The translations under genes and the position numbers were made by a program. The notes beneath the pieces are model-generated. The model had not been told where the DNA came from. It did no database searches and saw nothing but the letters and a program-made list of their open reading frames with translations. A stretch of DNA of 64,000 bases, from NCBI GenBank assembly GCA_956465555.1, contig OY101125.1:870501-934500 (forward strand), given 5' to 3'. The DNA comes from Nitzschia sp. pyKryTriq1. Its lineage: Eukaryota; Bacillariophyta; Bacillariophyceae; Bacillariales; Bacillariaceae. Below, in pieces: positions 19,394 through 29,917 of the stretch (position 1 is its first letter; every line of letters starts with the position of its first letter).

Positions 19394-20577
19394 GGTAACG
19401 GTTTATTTGTTTTTGAGATGCTTGCTTGCTTCCCAGTCTGCTATATCTCGTTGTGGATCTCTACTCTCTAGAGTATTCATCATTTCGCCATTTCTCGGAG
19501 GACGATGCAAGTAAAACAAGTAGTATCCATACCACCAATATCACCAAAAGATGTTGTTCCCCGAAACACATATTCCAACGCACCAAAAGATGAGGGTTTT
19601 ATATACATATATGAATATTGTATAAATGTTTATTTAGTGCGTTGGTTTTGGTTATTTAGGCAATTGTCGGGTAAACAGACGTTTCTGAAATCGCCGCCTG
19701 GCGGGCCGCTCCACGCAATAAAGATGATCGAATGAATCAATCGATCGATTCATTTGAAGATTACTGTACCGGTATCTCGCGGCGGCGGCGGCGGCGACGC
19801 TTTGCTCCGAGCCCTATTTGAATCTTCAGTAATCGGTCAACCCCGTGGCCGACCCGTACCGGTAGTAAAACCAACATCAACCCCAGAATCAAACACACCA
19901 GCACCATAATCAACCAAACCAGAATCAAAATCAAAGAGATGGGTTCTAACCGGACCCGAATACCCCCCGACGCTCCAGGAGAGCGCTGCTAGGGCCGGGT
20001 TGAGGACGTAACACATCCTCTGCCGGTAATAAATAGAATTCAATTTTTTTTAAGACGGTAGAAGCAAGTCAGCAATTGCAACAACAGGAGTTGAAATTGT
20101 GTGCCTTGAGATAGCTCTGTCCTCTTGTATCATGTTCATTCGTTGGTCGACAGTGGAAGGATCCTGTCGGAGGACAGAATATCTGACCGTCCGTCCTTCA
20201 TCCTTTCAAACTCTGCAACCCCCGCGACGACAAGCGACGACGTTGAGCCGGCTGCAACGCGCGTATTGTACCGAAAACAAGGAAGCATTTTGATGTGTGA
20301 TCAAGTTGATGAATCATCATCATCTGATGAAGCATAGAGACCAAAGAGAAGCACAATTCGCAATTGACGAAGACTGAAGACCACGAGATCCATTATCTAT
20401 TTGAGAGTGACGCATATGATTTATTGTGAACACCAGCAATAGCTCTCGTGCCAGTCTAGTACGTGTAGCGATCAGAACTACCAGTACCGCGGGATCAAAC
20501 CACCCCTGCGTAGCTGCACAGAGAAACATAGCATCATACGAAACAAGGCGTAGCGATATAAACGTATACGAAACGAG
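19394..20577. other. divergent intergenic region
   Basis: About 1.2 kb between two genes read away from each other. It contains an A+T-rich stretch near 19600-19640, a GGC/CGG triplet run at about 19779-19797 and isolated GTACCGG words near 19767 and 19856. Short open frames look random. No gene or RNA is supported. Confidence 0.4.
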
Positions 20578-21561
20578 ATGCCTTCTAAGAGTGACAAGCG
20601 AAGAGAGGATCGCGATCAAGATCGAGACGAGGGTGCATCGTCATACTCGTCGTCCTCATCATCGTCGGAGGAAGATTCCTCACGGCGGCGGGAACACAAG
20701 AAACGCAAACGAAGGCACCGGGATGATCGAAAGAAGAAAAACACGAAGAAAGAGAGAAAACGCTCAAGTCGTCACGGAAGCAACAGCGAGGATGAGGACA
20801 ACAGCAACAACAACAGCAAGATCAGCCCCTCGAGCCACGACGTAGAAGAACGTTCAAGTCGGAAGAAGCGGAGCCGTGACGATCACTCGGTATCCTCGTC
20901 TGGTAGCAGCGAAGACAGTGATGATCATTCGTCGGATAACCGCAGGAGCAAGAAGAAGAAAATGAAGAAACACGAGGACCACAAGAGAAGCAAAAAGAGA
21001 AAAAAAGACAAGAAAAAGAAAAAGACACGCAAATCGTCCAAGGAAAGCTCCGATAAAAAGAAGAATGAGGATGATGGTGCCCCCTACTTCGGAAAGTATG
21101 GCGTGTTAAAGGCAAGTGATTACCTCAAACAGCAGCGAAGTTTTACAGTGTGGCTCGAAGAAGTCAAGGGAATAATGTCTTTTTCCGGACCAAAGTGGGA
21201 ACTCCAGAATTACTTCAAGGATTACATGGAAGACTTCAACACAGCAACACTACCACACATCAAATATTACGATTACGACAAGTGGGAAATGCAAGAATAC
21301 CAAAAGAACAAAGCAGAAAATACCGCGTCAAACAAGTCGACGGCTCGGCGAGACGAGGCACTCCACATGCAAAGTCTTCAAGAAAAAGCTGAGGAGAAAC
21401 GCCAGCAAGAATTAGAACTAGTCAGAAACATGATGAGCCAGGAAAAAAGAGAGGAAATGAAACGAAAGGCGGAGCTCCAAGCAGAGATGGCACATGCGTA
21501 CAAAGTTGGAGACCAACAAACTTATTTGCGGCTGAAGAGCCGACTAGAACCAGAACGATAA
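20578..21561 (+). CDS. SCI1-like FGKYG-domain nuclear protein
   Basis: 327 residues, no intron. The first 155 residues are a Ser/Asp/Lys/Arg-rich disordered region with strongly basic KK runs, as in nuclear speckle proteins. The conserved domain starts near 160: PYFGKYGVLKASDYLKQQRS, then FTVWLEEVKG, EDFNTATLPHIKYYDYDKWE. The same order (FGKYG, F-x-x-WL-x-EVK, EDxNTAT-P-x-KYY) defines the eukaryotic family that includes plant style cell-cycle inhibitor 1. A charged coiled coil (about 245-325) with QEKREEMKRKAELQ ends the protein. In plants the protein is nuclear and acts on cell proliferation; its role in algae is unknown. Confidence 0.7.
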   Translation: MPSKSDKRREDRDQDRDEGASSYSSSSSSSEEDSSRRREHKKRKRRHRDDRKKKNTKKERKRSSRHGSNSEDEDNSNNNSKISPSSHDVEERSSRKKRSRDDHSVSSSGSSEDSDDHSSDNRRSKKKKMKKHEDHKRSKKRKKDKKKKKTRKSSKESSDKKKNEDDGAPYFGKYGVLKASDYLKQQRSFTVWLEEVKGIMSFSGPKWELQNYFKDYMEDFNTATLPHIKYYDYDKWEMQEYQKNKAENTASNKSTARRDEALHMQSLQEKAEEKRQQELELVRNMMSQEKREEMKRKAELQAEMAHAYKVGDQQTYLRLKSRLEPER

Positions 21562-21641
21562 TTCCATGACGCTTATTGTAGATAAACGCTAAAAAAGTAT
21601 GGATATCACCGAAAGCTGAACACAGACGGCAGAGTTTAGAC

Positions 21642-23771
21642 TTAACGACGCCGCTTTCGTTTCTTCGAGTTTCCATCGCTGTGCTCGTCGCTTGAACTTG
21701 TCGCGTTGTCGCCAGAGGAGATTCTGGATGCCAAATGTTGTTGGACTACGGTTTCAATGATATTGGATAAATCTCCTGATTCAAAGGGCATGTCCTGAGA
21801 CGCCTTGGGTGGCATGGGAGGACTCGCGGAGTAGGCGTTGCTGACGGCAAAGACTCGTTTAATCCATGCAGCCATTTCATCACTGTCGCCCTGTGGTGGC
21901 CGTCTATCGAGTAGCATATCCCACTCTGCGGCATTTCGTCGAGCCTGTGGATTTTCATTCATATCCAAATTCTCAGAGCCAACTGAGTTCGTTCCTCTCG
22001 ATTCAACACCCCCAGGCAGGCTCGTTGCATCAGAAGTCAGTCCAATATATTTGCTGGAAGCTTGAAGAGCACTGACAAGCGAACTGTTTTGTGACGACGA
22101 AGTAGGGGTATTGTAGTGAGAATGGCGGATGCGAAAATTCCTTCTGGCAACAGGAATCTTGCACTCCACGCAGTATAGAAAGTTTGATCCGACATCTCTA
22201 CATGTTTGGTGGGAGCATATGAGAGCGTCGCCATGCTTGATATTCTCGGGAATAATGAAAAAGGCATTCTATAAAGTCCAGGAGGAGGAGAATGGGAGGA
22301 GTTGAGCACCCAGAATTCGTTTACTATCATGGTAGACATACACACAGTAGTAGATTCACTCCTCGTCTTACATCAGCGTTGTGGTCAGGTGGCATTCCTC
22401 TCGCTTTGCAGGGCACAATCATGAGTTTTTTTTGCTGAGGCGGGTCAGATCTTGCAGGACCTACTACGTTCGTTCCAAAAGACCGAACCATTCCAAGAAC
22501 ATCCTCTTTGTGGGGCGGGTAAGTACTAGTAGTAGCGGCGGTAACCATTGGGCATTGGTGTGCTAGGGGTACTGTCGGTACAACTTGTCCGAACATGGGA
22601 GTGAAAATTTCAATGGGACCAGAAGATAGCACCGGGGCACCAACATTGGCCGAGGGCTCCGCTTCATCGTGTCGATCATGGGTTCTTGGCTGTGAGGAGG
22701 CTGCTGACGCAGCAGTTTGCACCTCTTGCAGTCGCTCGTAAATATCACTGCCGACGGTGGGCAGCGGGGCCTCCTCAAAGTGGTGATGGCGTATCCGGAA
22801 ATTGCGTTTGGCAACAGCGACCTTGCACTGTGTACACAAGGAAATCCAGCACGTGAGGAACAAAAGAAAGAATGTATGTGAAGATAGTAGAACTGATGCA
22901 TAGAAACGTACATATGCACACCAGCAGAATTTTATTCCACTAGCTCGGCATGCTGGTTGCGAACAGTACAATTCTTCGCCATGTTTGACGTTAGCGTTAA
23001 TGGTGAAATGTGCGCTCTGGAGTTGAGTTGGCAGGAGTGAAACAACAGTGCGTTAGAGAGGATCGACGAAAGTCTGGCCTTTGCTGGCTGCTCTATAGTG
23101 GTGTGCCAGGATGATGTGCACATCGAGTCGATAAACCTTAAAAGGCAACTCGCCTTAAAGTCATGGTCGGGAGGCATTCCTCGTGCACGGCATGGAATCC
23201 GTTCGGGACTGCTGCAGGTAGGTGCACGAGAGTTCTTGATGATTGAGTGACCGTTTCTTGATAGCTGTGCCTCTTCATTGCTCGCGCGAGACTGGTTCGG
23301 ATTTTGCGCCGCACCTATTGTTATCCGAGGGAATGCCTTTTGTGTTGGCGGTGGTACTGGCGCGCTGGGATGAGTCATAACATCAATAATTCCATTTGGT
23401 TGGAACCCAGACATGAGAAGATTTGCAGCAGCAAGAAATTGGAGTCGCTGTGCCGGAAATAGCGTGTTTTGCTGTTGTTGTTGTTGTTGTTGCTGATGCT
23501 GGTGTTGTTGATTTTGGATCTCCAGACCATGTAAGACCAGTTGAGCCGCCAGAGTGGATATAGTTTGTCGCCGCAACGATGACATATCAGTAACGGTACT
23601 ATTATCCATTGCTGGCTGCATTTGGGAAAATGAGATCGGCACGTCTAATAACGCACGGGGCTGGGCAGTGTCCTCTTCTGCTCTTCTTGATTGTGATACC
23701 GATACTTGACGGCGGGATGCATTGTTATTTGGCGTCAGGCTCCCTTCAGACTCGCTTTCGTGTTGGTCCAT
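21642..23771 (-). CDS. nuclear protein with two RGMPPDH/Cys-rich domains
   Basis: Four exons, 23771-23154, 23016-22912, 22827-22372 and 22268-21642, all phase 0, give 601 residues. Introns are 137, 84 and 103 nt; the first has a GC donor (AAG then gcgagt). The protein has a poly-Gln tract near residue 95 and ends KKRKRRR, a likely nuclear signal. A domain occurs twice: PCRARGMPPDH, about 10 residues later FTINANVKHGEELYCS, CRASGIKFCWCAYCKVAVAK and RNFRIRHHH; the second copy reads PCKARGMPPDH, FFIIPENIKHGDALICS, CRDVGSNFLYCVECKIPVAR and RNFRIRHSH. Its spaced Cys and His suggest zinc binding. I know this pattern only from diatom proteins of unknown role. Intron position after PPDHxx is conserved in both copies. 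Confidence 0.75.
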
Positions 23772-25606
23772 GGTGCTTTTTGGTGTTGGGTTATTTTGAG
23801 GTTGTGCGTTATGTTGAAGAAGAGTGTAGTGATCTCGGGATTAAAAAAAGAGCGTTTTTGTGCTCCTCGAGGTACAAAAAGTCGCATCGAGAGAATAATT
23901 ATTCACCTCCACAGAATAGTACAGTGCAGTACTAGTACGGTACATGCAACATAAATAGAAGACGCTGTTCGAAATCGGAAGAAAGTGGTGACGGATCGAT
24001 GTGTGCAGCAGTGATATTTAGGTCGGAGTTTTTCCACTCCTATTAAAAAATTGCCTCTACGGTAGCCCACATATGTATTCCACGTTGTTCGAAGGTCGCA
24101 TGCAACCGGCATCACTTTTGGCCAGCTACCGGTAGTGGTGCATGTGCAAGCCACATCACTAAAATCAGGTTTCCTGTACTCATGGGATACGAAATAGGTA
24201 ATAGGAAGGATAAAAACAGAACCCTGACAAATACCTAATAAACAAGGGAGAGAACAGCGAAAATTCCTCGGGAGCATGATTCGCCATCATTCTTCGCTGG
24301 ACGACGTATGTATGCAGTATGCAGCAGTGCGATGGTGTACCCTTTTTGTTATCACTGTGGGCACAAAAGAGATACGAGTAATAAACAGCTGCGCCAATAC
24401 TGCTGGAATTCGTTCACTATCTGCTTCAAACCAAAAATAAGCACTTGTATTTAACATAATTATATCAAGTGGTTGCTCCGACCTGTTCTCTGTGTTCGTG
24501 AGGAACAGTTGCCTTCTTTCTCGTTCATAAATCTTTTAGCCGCCAGCGGCATTTCTTCCCATGATGACGTACAGTGCCAGTGTTTTACTGGTTTCGGCGT
24601 TGCAAAACGACCCAATCTTACGTACATACTTTCGACAGGCCGAATGAATCGACCCCTTCGGACTATCCAGCCCCTTTCGTACCGGTACCAACATGGTTGC
24701 ATCATCCCTGAAAATAAACGAAGTCATCGAACTATGACTTTGATCCAGACTTATGGATCAAAAGATGCGAAGATGGACACTACGACTATATAGCGCAAAA
24801 CGACGGTCACGAAGCAGCCGCCGCAAAAACGGTCATCGTCGCCGCGGTCATCGGTCATCGGACAGCGATGACTCCTCTTCTGTGTGCTTGAGCGGTGACT
24901 CCTCGGAGTCCTTGTCATATGATAGCGACGACTCCTCGTCCTCTTCCTCCTCCGACTCCACCGCGTCTCGCCTGCGCGCTTCGGGCTTTCTTGGGACTGG
25001 TGATAAGTCCAAGGCCTCTAGAGATGTAGACCAGTTGTTGCTGCAGTCATGTAGTGAAAGCAGGATGGTCCCAGTTCATCTTCAGTGTAACTGTAGTGGA
25101 AAGACTACTATTGGGCTTTAGCAGTTCTGGATATAGATAGCTGCTTGGGCCCGAGTCATTTCGTCAATCCCGAACTCCTTGGTCATGCACGTTCTAGTTT
25201 CTCTCGACCGGTGAGCTTTGGTTCGTGTGAGTCGTCTTCCCATCTGAACTGACGTTCGATGTGGTCTACAGTGTCCGAGAGAGTTGAGGGTTTGTTGGCG
25301 CCTGCGCGCGGGGAAAGACCAAGACTCGACTCATCTGATCATCGGACTGTTGGACGGACAGACAGAATGCTTGACTCCACTCTGATCGTCGCAGCACTCC
25401 ATGGCTCTAAAAAAAATTCATTCGTCAGTCTCACGATGCGGAGTGCCGACGACGACTCCTCCTCCTCTCACAACTACTTTCCACCATCCATCAGCAAGTA
25501 AATATAAATTGGACACCACAACCAGATCAGCACTACCGATAGACACCTTTTCATAGAATCGATATCACAGACAGATCCTGTGGTACAAAAGTGCATTCGA
25601 CAAGCC
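23772..25606. other. long divergent intergenic region
   Basis: 1.8 kb without a firmly supported gene. GTAC words lie near 23920-23942 and 24126-24135. A frame at 24753-25121, listed separately, is the only protein-like stretch. The right part is the promoter and leader of the ZNF598-like gene. Confidence 0.4.
24753..25121 (+). CDS. doubtful small Ser/Asp-rich ORF
   Basis: 122 codons from ATG. It encodes a basic Arg/Ser start (RRSRSSRRKNGHRRRGHR) and a Ser/Asp run (SSDSDDSSSVCLSGDSSES, then DDSSSSSSSDSTAS), followed by about 50 unremarkable residues. Such composition is common in diatom nuclear proteins and could be a small gene, an exon or a copied fragment of one. No domain is present and no splice partner was found, so it may not be translated. 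Confidence 0.25.
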   Translation: MDQKMRRWTLRLYSAKRRSRSSRRKNGHRRRGHRSSDSDDSSSVCLSGDSSESLSYDSDDSSSSSSSDSTASRLRASGFLGTGDKSKASRDVDQLLLQSCSESRMVPVHLQCNCSGKTTIGL

Positions 25607-28114
25607 ATGTCTGCATTGGAAGGCGTCGCCGATGACGCGAAACCCACGACGATTCTGACCGCCGCCGAAGTGGCCGCGGCGACGGACAATCACACGCACT
25701 GCTTGGTGTGCTATTCCGATTTGACCACACGTGGCAAGACACCTTGTGAGCATGACGACATTTGTGGCGTCTGCCACTTGAGGTTGCGGTTCTTGCACGG
25801 AGACAAGAAGTGCCCGATCTGCAAGTCGGAAAACGAGCGACTGATTGTGGACGCCGATCCCACCAAGCGGTTCGCCGAGTATCCGATGTGGGGCGACGAG
25901 ATCGGCGCGGAATTCACTCACCGAAAGGATGTGGGAATGTTCTTTGAAACGGTCTACTATGAGCACGAGGTGCTGCCTCTTTTTGGGTACGGCTGTCAGA
26001 AATGCGACTGGACGGCCGAACAGGAAATGGACTCTCAATCCAAGAAGCACACGCCGCTACGGTGGCTTCAAGATCACTTGCGGACCCAGCATCGGCTTAC
26101 CTTGTGCACCTTGTGTGTCGATCACAAACGTGATTTCGTTGCGCAGCTTCCCCGGTGGACACCCTCGCAGCTTCAAAAGCACTTACGGCAGGGCGACGGT
26201 CCCATGTCGGGCTTCATCGGCCATCCTGTCTGCGAGTTTTGCAAACCCAAACGCTTTTATGATCTGGCCTTTCTGCATCAACACTTGCACAAGGAACACT
26301 ACAAATGTCATGTTTGTGAAAAGCAGGGGCTAGACAATCAATTTTTCAAAAACTACAAGAGCCTCGAAAAGCATTTCGACCAGCAGCACTTTCTGTGTCA
26401 TGACGTCCAATGTCTGGGAGCAAGGTTTGTGGTGTTTGACAATGAACTTGATCTGCGAGGGCATGAATTATCCGTGCATGGAGGAACATCAACTGGCTCG
26501 ACCAAAATCAACTTGGAGTTTCGAACGCGACGACCCGGGTACGATGGTAGTGGCCTGGAGGACCAGCAAGCCCAGCCGAGCGAATCCGATTTCAACTATG
26601 GATTGGATGGGCAAGCCTTTGTACCACAGGCGGTGCCGACTTCTGGCGGGGGAGGAAGTAGGCCTCAAAATTCTGCAGAAGTGCAGCTTCATCCGCTGCA
26701 TTTGCAGCGAACCGAAGAATTTCGTGCTCAAGCAGCCGTCATTCGAGAGCAGCAATCGTTGGTATCGCAAGGGGAAGCGTTTCCCACGCTACAAGCAGCC
26801 AATGCAGGATCTTCAGCTGCACCACTGGTGGGATGGGCAGGTGCAGGTACGCTACAAAGAGTACATCGCCCGAAGACACAAGCCGGAAAAGTAACAGAGG
26901 AAGACTTTCCGACGCTGGGTCCGGCACCTTCGGCGAAGTCAACTGCCCAGAAGAAAGCCATAAAGGGTACACTGGCAGCCACCCAGCTCCAGTTTGCAGC
27001 AATGACGAATACCTCTACCGGTACCGCAAGACCCGCTGCCGCCGGGTGGGGCAGCGCCCCAACACCTGCTCAGACTAGTAATTTTCTTGCACCGCCGGGT
27101 GGAGCCGCAATGTCCCTGTCCACATATCGGCAAGCAAATTTGGCCGCCGACAATTTCCCAGCGTTGGGAGTATCTGCAAATGCTCGGCCGACGTACGTGG
27201 CAGCACACAATTTGGCCAAGAAAACCCAGCAGCAGCAACAACAGAGTGCACCATCATTGAACAGTGCGATCGATTTCCCCACGGTCGCCGCTGCCAACAA
27301 ACCACAAGGCAACCAGACCAACTCAGTACGAAGTCGTGTCATGGGAAATCTGGAACAAAAGGCTCCCACACAACAAGCCATATCTAATTTGTTACAAGCC
27401 CCATCGATATCGGCGGTGTCGGCCAAGGCGACGGTCGAAGAAATCAAAGCATCGCTTGGACCAAACAAATTCAAACAGCTCAAACGACTCACCAAAGACT
27501 TTGCTGAAAGTAGTCTCTCCCCTGAGGGCTATGTCGATCAATCCGCAGCCCTGTTCGATCGGGGCTATGCTGATCCAGACTTTTGGTCCTTCTTACCGTC
27601 GCTGTTGGAATCCTGCCCGAATTCCCAAGCTTCTGAACATGCCCTGCAATACATGAACAGCGTCCGGCGACAACAATTTGCGGAAAAGAAACCGGCGGCC
27701 ACGCGACCCAATCTTGCCGTCGCTGGCACTTCATCATGGGGTGGAAGTGGCCCTGCTATCAGCAGGGTCGCGCAACCCCCCACTGTGAGGTCGTCGCCAG
27801 CAACTAGGACCAACAACTTCCCTGCCATGCCTGCCCGCCTAGCTCCTGCTGGAATGGGTTCCAAGAAGAAGAATGCATGGGGTGGTACCGGAGCCGCTAC
27901 TGTGGTCCGAGCCAAGGCCTCACCAGGGTCCGTGGCGGTGGCAGCCGCCAATCAAGGCCCACAGGGAGGGAGTGCGACGAAATTCATGGCCAAGCAAAGC
28001 AAGCAACAGGCGGCGGCCAATCAGAACAACGGCTCTAAATCCAACGGAGGCAACAGTCAAAAGAAAAAGAAACAAAAGGATGAGCTTAGCGCTCTTGCGT
28101 TTGGAGGGAAGTAG
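25607..28114 (+). CDS. ZNF598: ZNF598/Hel2-type RING E3 ubiquitin ligase
   Basis: 835 residues, single exon. ZNF598/Hel2 senses collided ribosomes and ubiquitinates 40S proteins to start ribosome-associated quality control. The RING lies at about residues 31-73 (CLVCYSDLTTRGKTPCEHDD, ICGVCHLRLRFL, KKCPICK). A row of C2H2 fingers follows (CQKCDWT; CTLCVDHKRDFV; VCEFCKPKRFYD; HKEHYKCHVCEK; QQHFLCHDVQCLGARFVVF), the order seen in the family, up to about 300. The C-terminal half is disordered and carries at least four Phe-Pro motifs (EDFPTLGPAP, DNFPALGVSA, IDFPTVA, NNFPAMPA). It ends in a Lys-rich tail. The first in-frame ATG is at 25607. Confidence 0.88.
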   Translation: MSALEGVADDAKPTTILTAAEVAAATDNHTHCLVCYSDLTTRGKTPCEHDDICGVCHLRLRFLHGDKKCPICKSENERLIVDADPTKRFAEYPMWGDEIGAEFTHRKDVGMFFETVYYEHEVLPLFGYGCQKCDWTAEQEMDSQSKKHTPLRWLQDHLRTQHRLTLCTLCVDHKRDFVAQLPRWTPSQLQKHLRQGDGPMSGFIGHPVCEFCKPKRFYDLAFLHQHLHKEHYKCHVCEKQGLDNQFFKNYKSLEKHFDQQHFLCHDVQCLGARFVVFDNELDLRGHELSVHGGTSTGSTKINLEFRTRRPGYDGSGLEDQQAQPSESDFNYGLDGQAFVPQAVPTSGGGGSRPQNSAEVQLHPLHLQRTEEFRAQAAVIREQQSLVSQGEAFPTLQAANAGSSAAPLVGWAGAGTLQRVHRPKTQAGKVTEEDFPTLGPAPSAKSTAQKKAIKGTLAATQLQFAAMTNTSTGTARPAAAGWGSAPTPAQTSNFLAPPGGAAMSLSTYRQANLAADNFPALGVSANARPTYVAAHNLAKKTQQQQQQSAPSLNSAIDFPTVAAANKPQGNQTNSVRSRVMGNLEQKAPTQQAISNLLQAPSISAVSAKATVEEIKASLGPNKFKQLKRLTKDFAESSLSPEGYVDQSAALFDRGYADPDFWSFLPSLLESCPNSQASEHALQYMNSVRRQQFAEKKPAATRPNLAVAGTSSWGGSGPAISRVAQPPTVRSSPATRTNNFPAMPARLAPAGMGSKKKNAWGGTGAATVVRAKASPGSVAVAAANQGPQGGSATKFMAKQSKQQAAANQNNGSKSNGGNSQKKKKQKDELSALAFGGK

Positions 28115-28379
28115 GTGATCGACTGCTAGTGGCGAGAGTCGTGTCTGAGATGTCCGCGTTCTTGTAGTAGACTACTACGGAGTAGATTACTATTCAAAAT
28201 ACGACCCTTCGTTGTTGTTTTCCTTACTAACAACCACTAATGTGTACGATGTTCGTCGGGACTTTATACTACCGGGTACGCATACGTACTGAGAAGAAAG
28301 AGATCGTAGCGACTAAAAACCTCTAATGGAGACATTTTCACGGCTTCAAAAACTGAGCATATCTCTACGAACCACTCAT
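28115..28379. other. convergent 3' gap
   Basis: 265 bp between two convergent stops. It holds short mirrored gtagtag/ctactac runs at about 28165-28190; nothing else is seen. Confidence 0.35.
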
Positions 28380-29090
28380 TTAAAAGACGGCTTCGTCTCC
28401 GTCGCCTCCATCACTCTCATCATCACTGGCGTAATAGTTTGTCGTGTAATCGGCGACCTCTTCTTCATCTTCCTCCTCGATTTCTGCTGTGTCACTGAGT
28501 TCCCCCTCCTCTCCTTCCTCCCCAGTTGCTTTCTTTCGTTGCTCCTCCGCTGCCAGTTCTTCCAGCGTCAACGCTCGCTTCGGAGACCCATCCTCGCCTA
28601 ATTCACCAACTTTGTGAGAAGAAGCCAAGGGCAAAGCAACAAGCTTGTCAGGCAAAAGTTCTTCGGGAAGGTACCGCGGATCGGCAGTCTTGCCGATGCT
28701 CTCCGCTACATGGACATCTGGTTCCAAAGGGCGCGGACGTTTGTTGTATCGAACCACGTCAACTTCTTGCGACGGTCGGACATAGAAAGGAGAATCCTGG
28801 AAGCGATGATGCATTTCGCGGCTCTTGTTGATCAGATAAATGTTGGGAGCCGTGGCTCGTTTGGATGAGGACTGGGCTGGTTGCAACGACGAAGGCGTTG
28901 GATCATGACCCTTCTGGCCGCTCGAATGCCATTCAAAGTCCGGGAATAGTAGAGGCTTGGTAATGTCTTGCAAGCTGCGCAGATTCCCGGCATCTAGACC
29001 AGCTTCTTGAGCTGATCGCTGCAACAAGAGCCGTGCTCCCGAGGGCGGAGCTCGCCCCCCACGGCCGCGGCCTCTACCTCTGCCTGACAT
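28380..29090 (-). CDS. RPC31: RNA polymerase III subunit RPC7/Rpc31
   Basis: 236 residues from the ATG at 29090, which precedes the Gly-Arg start MSGRGRGRGRGGRAPP. RPC7 (yeast Rpc31) is part of the three-protein subcomplex of RNA polymerase III needed for initiation on tRNA and 5S genes. Conserved landmarks are the N-terminal RG tract, LLFPDFEWHSSG, MHHRFQDSPFYVRPSQEVDV and VVRYNKRP in the middle, RYLPEELLPD, and the long acidic tail ending near DYTTNYYASDDESD. Length and architecture fit the family. An in-frame TTG upstream at 29108 is not used. Confidence 0.8.
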   Translation of the reverse strand: MSGRGRGRGRGGRAPPSGARLLLQRSAQEAGLDAGNLRSLQDITKPLLFPDFEWHSSGQKGHDPTPSSLQPAQSSSKRATAPNIYLINKSREMHHRFQDSPFYVRPSQEVDVVRYNKRPRPLEPDVHVAESIGKTADPRYLPEELLPDKLVALPLASSHKVGELGEDGSPKRALTLEELAAEEQRKKATGEEGEEGELSDTAEIEEEDEEEVADYTTNYYASDDESDGGDGDEAVF

Positions 29091-29917
29091 GATAATTTCA
29101 GTGAGCAACGATTGGGCTATGTTTCCATAATTGAAGCTGAACGCGGGCTCTTGCGAATGGTTACGATTTTCTGGTATCTCCTATTGACGTCTGCCAACAC
29201 AGTAAAGCCATTCGGCCGACATCCCATTGCCAAGATGAGATGATGATGAGATGTCGCCACAAAACAAGCGACAAAAAGCGATGTGATTTTCGACGTTCAA
29301 TATTTTTCTTGTACGTATGGTCTTGGTCAATTCGTCTGTCCATATTCCTACTTGATGAATATATACCGTTAAAAGATATCCTTGGCGAAAATTATAATGG
29401 GATGATTCGGAAAAGAGTAAAATGTTGACAATTGTTGAGTATGAATTATTCGATATTCCATGTCGCTTGCAGTCGATTGATCGACGACGACTCGACCGAA
29501 TCGACCCAAACATGCAGCTAGCTCTTTCCTTTTCGAGCCTCCAACGGAACAGGATTTCGTACCCATGTTAGCTATGTATCCTACTCGAGAGAGGGAGAGT
29601 CCACGGAATACACACAATAGATCAGATAGCACGGATTCTAAAAGGTGTAGATGGTTGAATTCTTTTGCTCACTCTACTAGGAGTACGTATGTAAGTATCT
29701 ACTGTCTTGGATTGTTTCCGGAACGAATGAATGAATGAATGAATCAATCAATCACCTCTCACAATTGACGCTTTCATGTTTCAGCTCAGCCCCGTTCAAA
29801 TGGAATTCGACCTCGTTGAGTTGATGTGATCTCCACTGCGTTCCCCGTCATGTTCGACTTTAATTCATCATATATCCATCCCAACTTCAAAAAATCCAGG
29901 ATTAGCCCAAAACCCTC
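29091..29917. other. intergenic region with a GAAT microsatellite
   Basis: About 830 bp upstream of the RPC7 gene and downstream of the next minus-strand gene. It includes a (gaat)n run followed by (caat)n at about 29724-29753. Open frames here are short and not protein-like. Confidence 0.45.
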
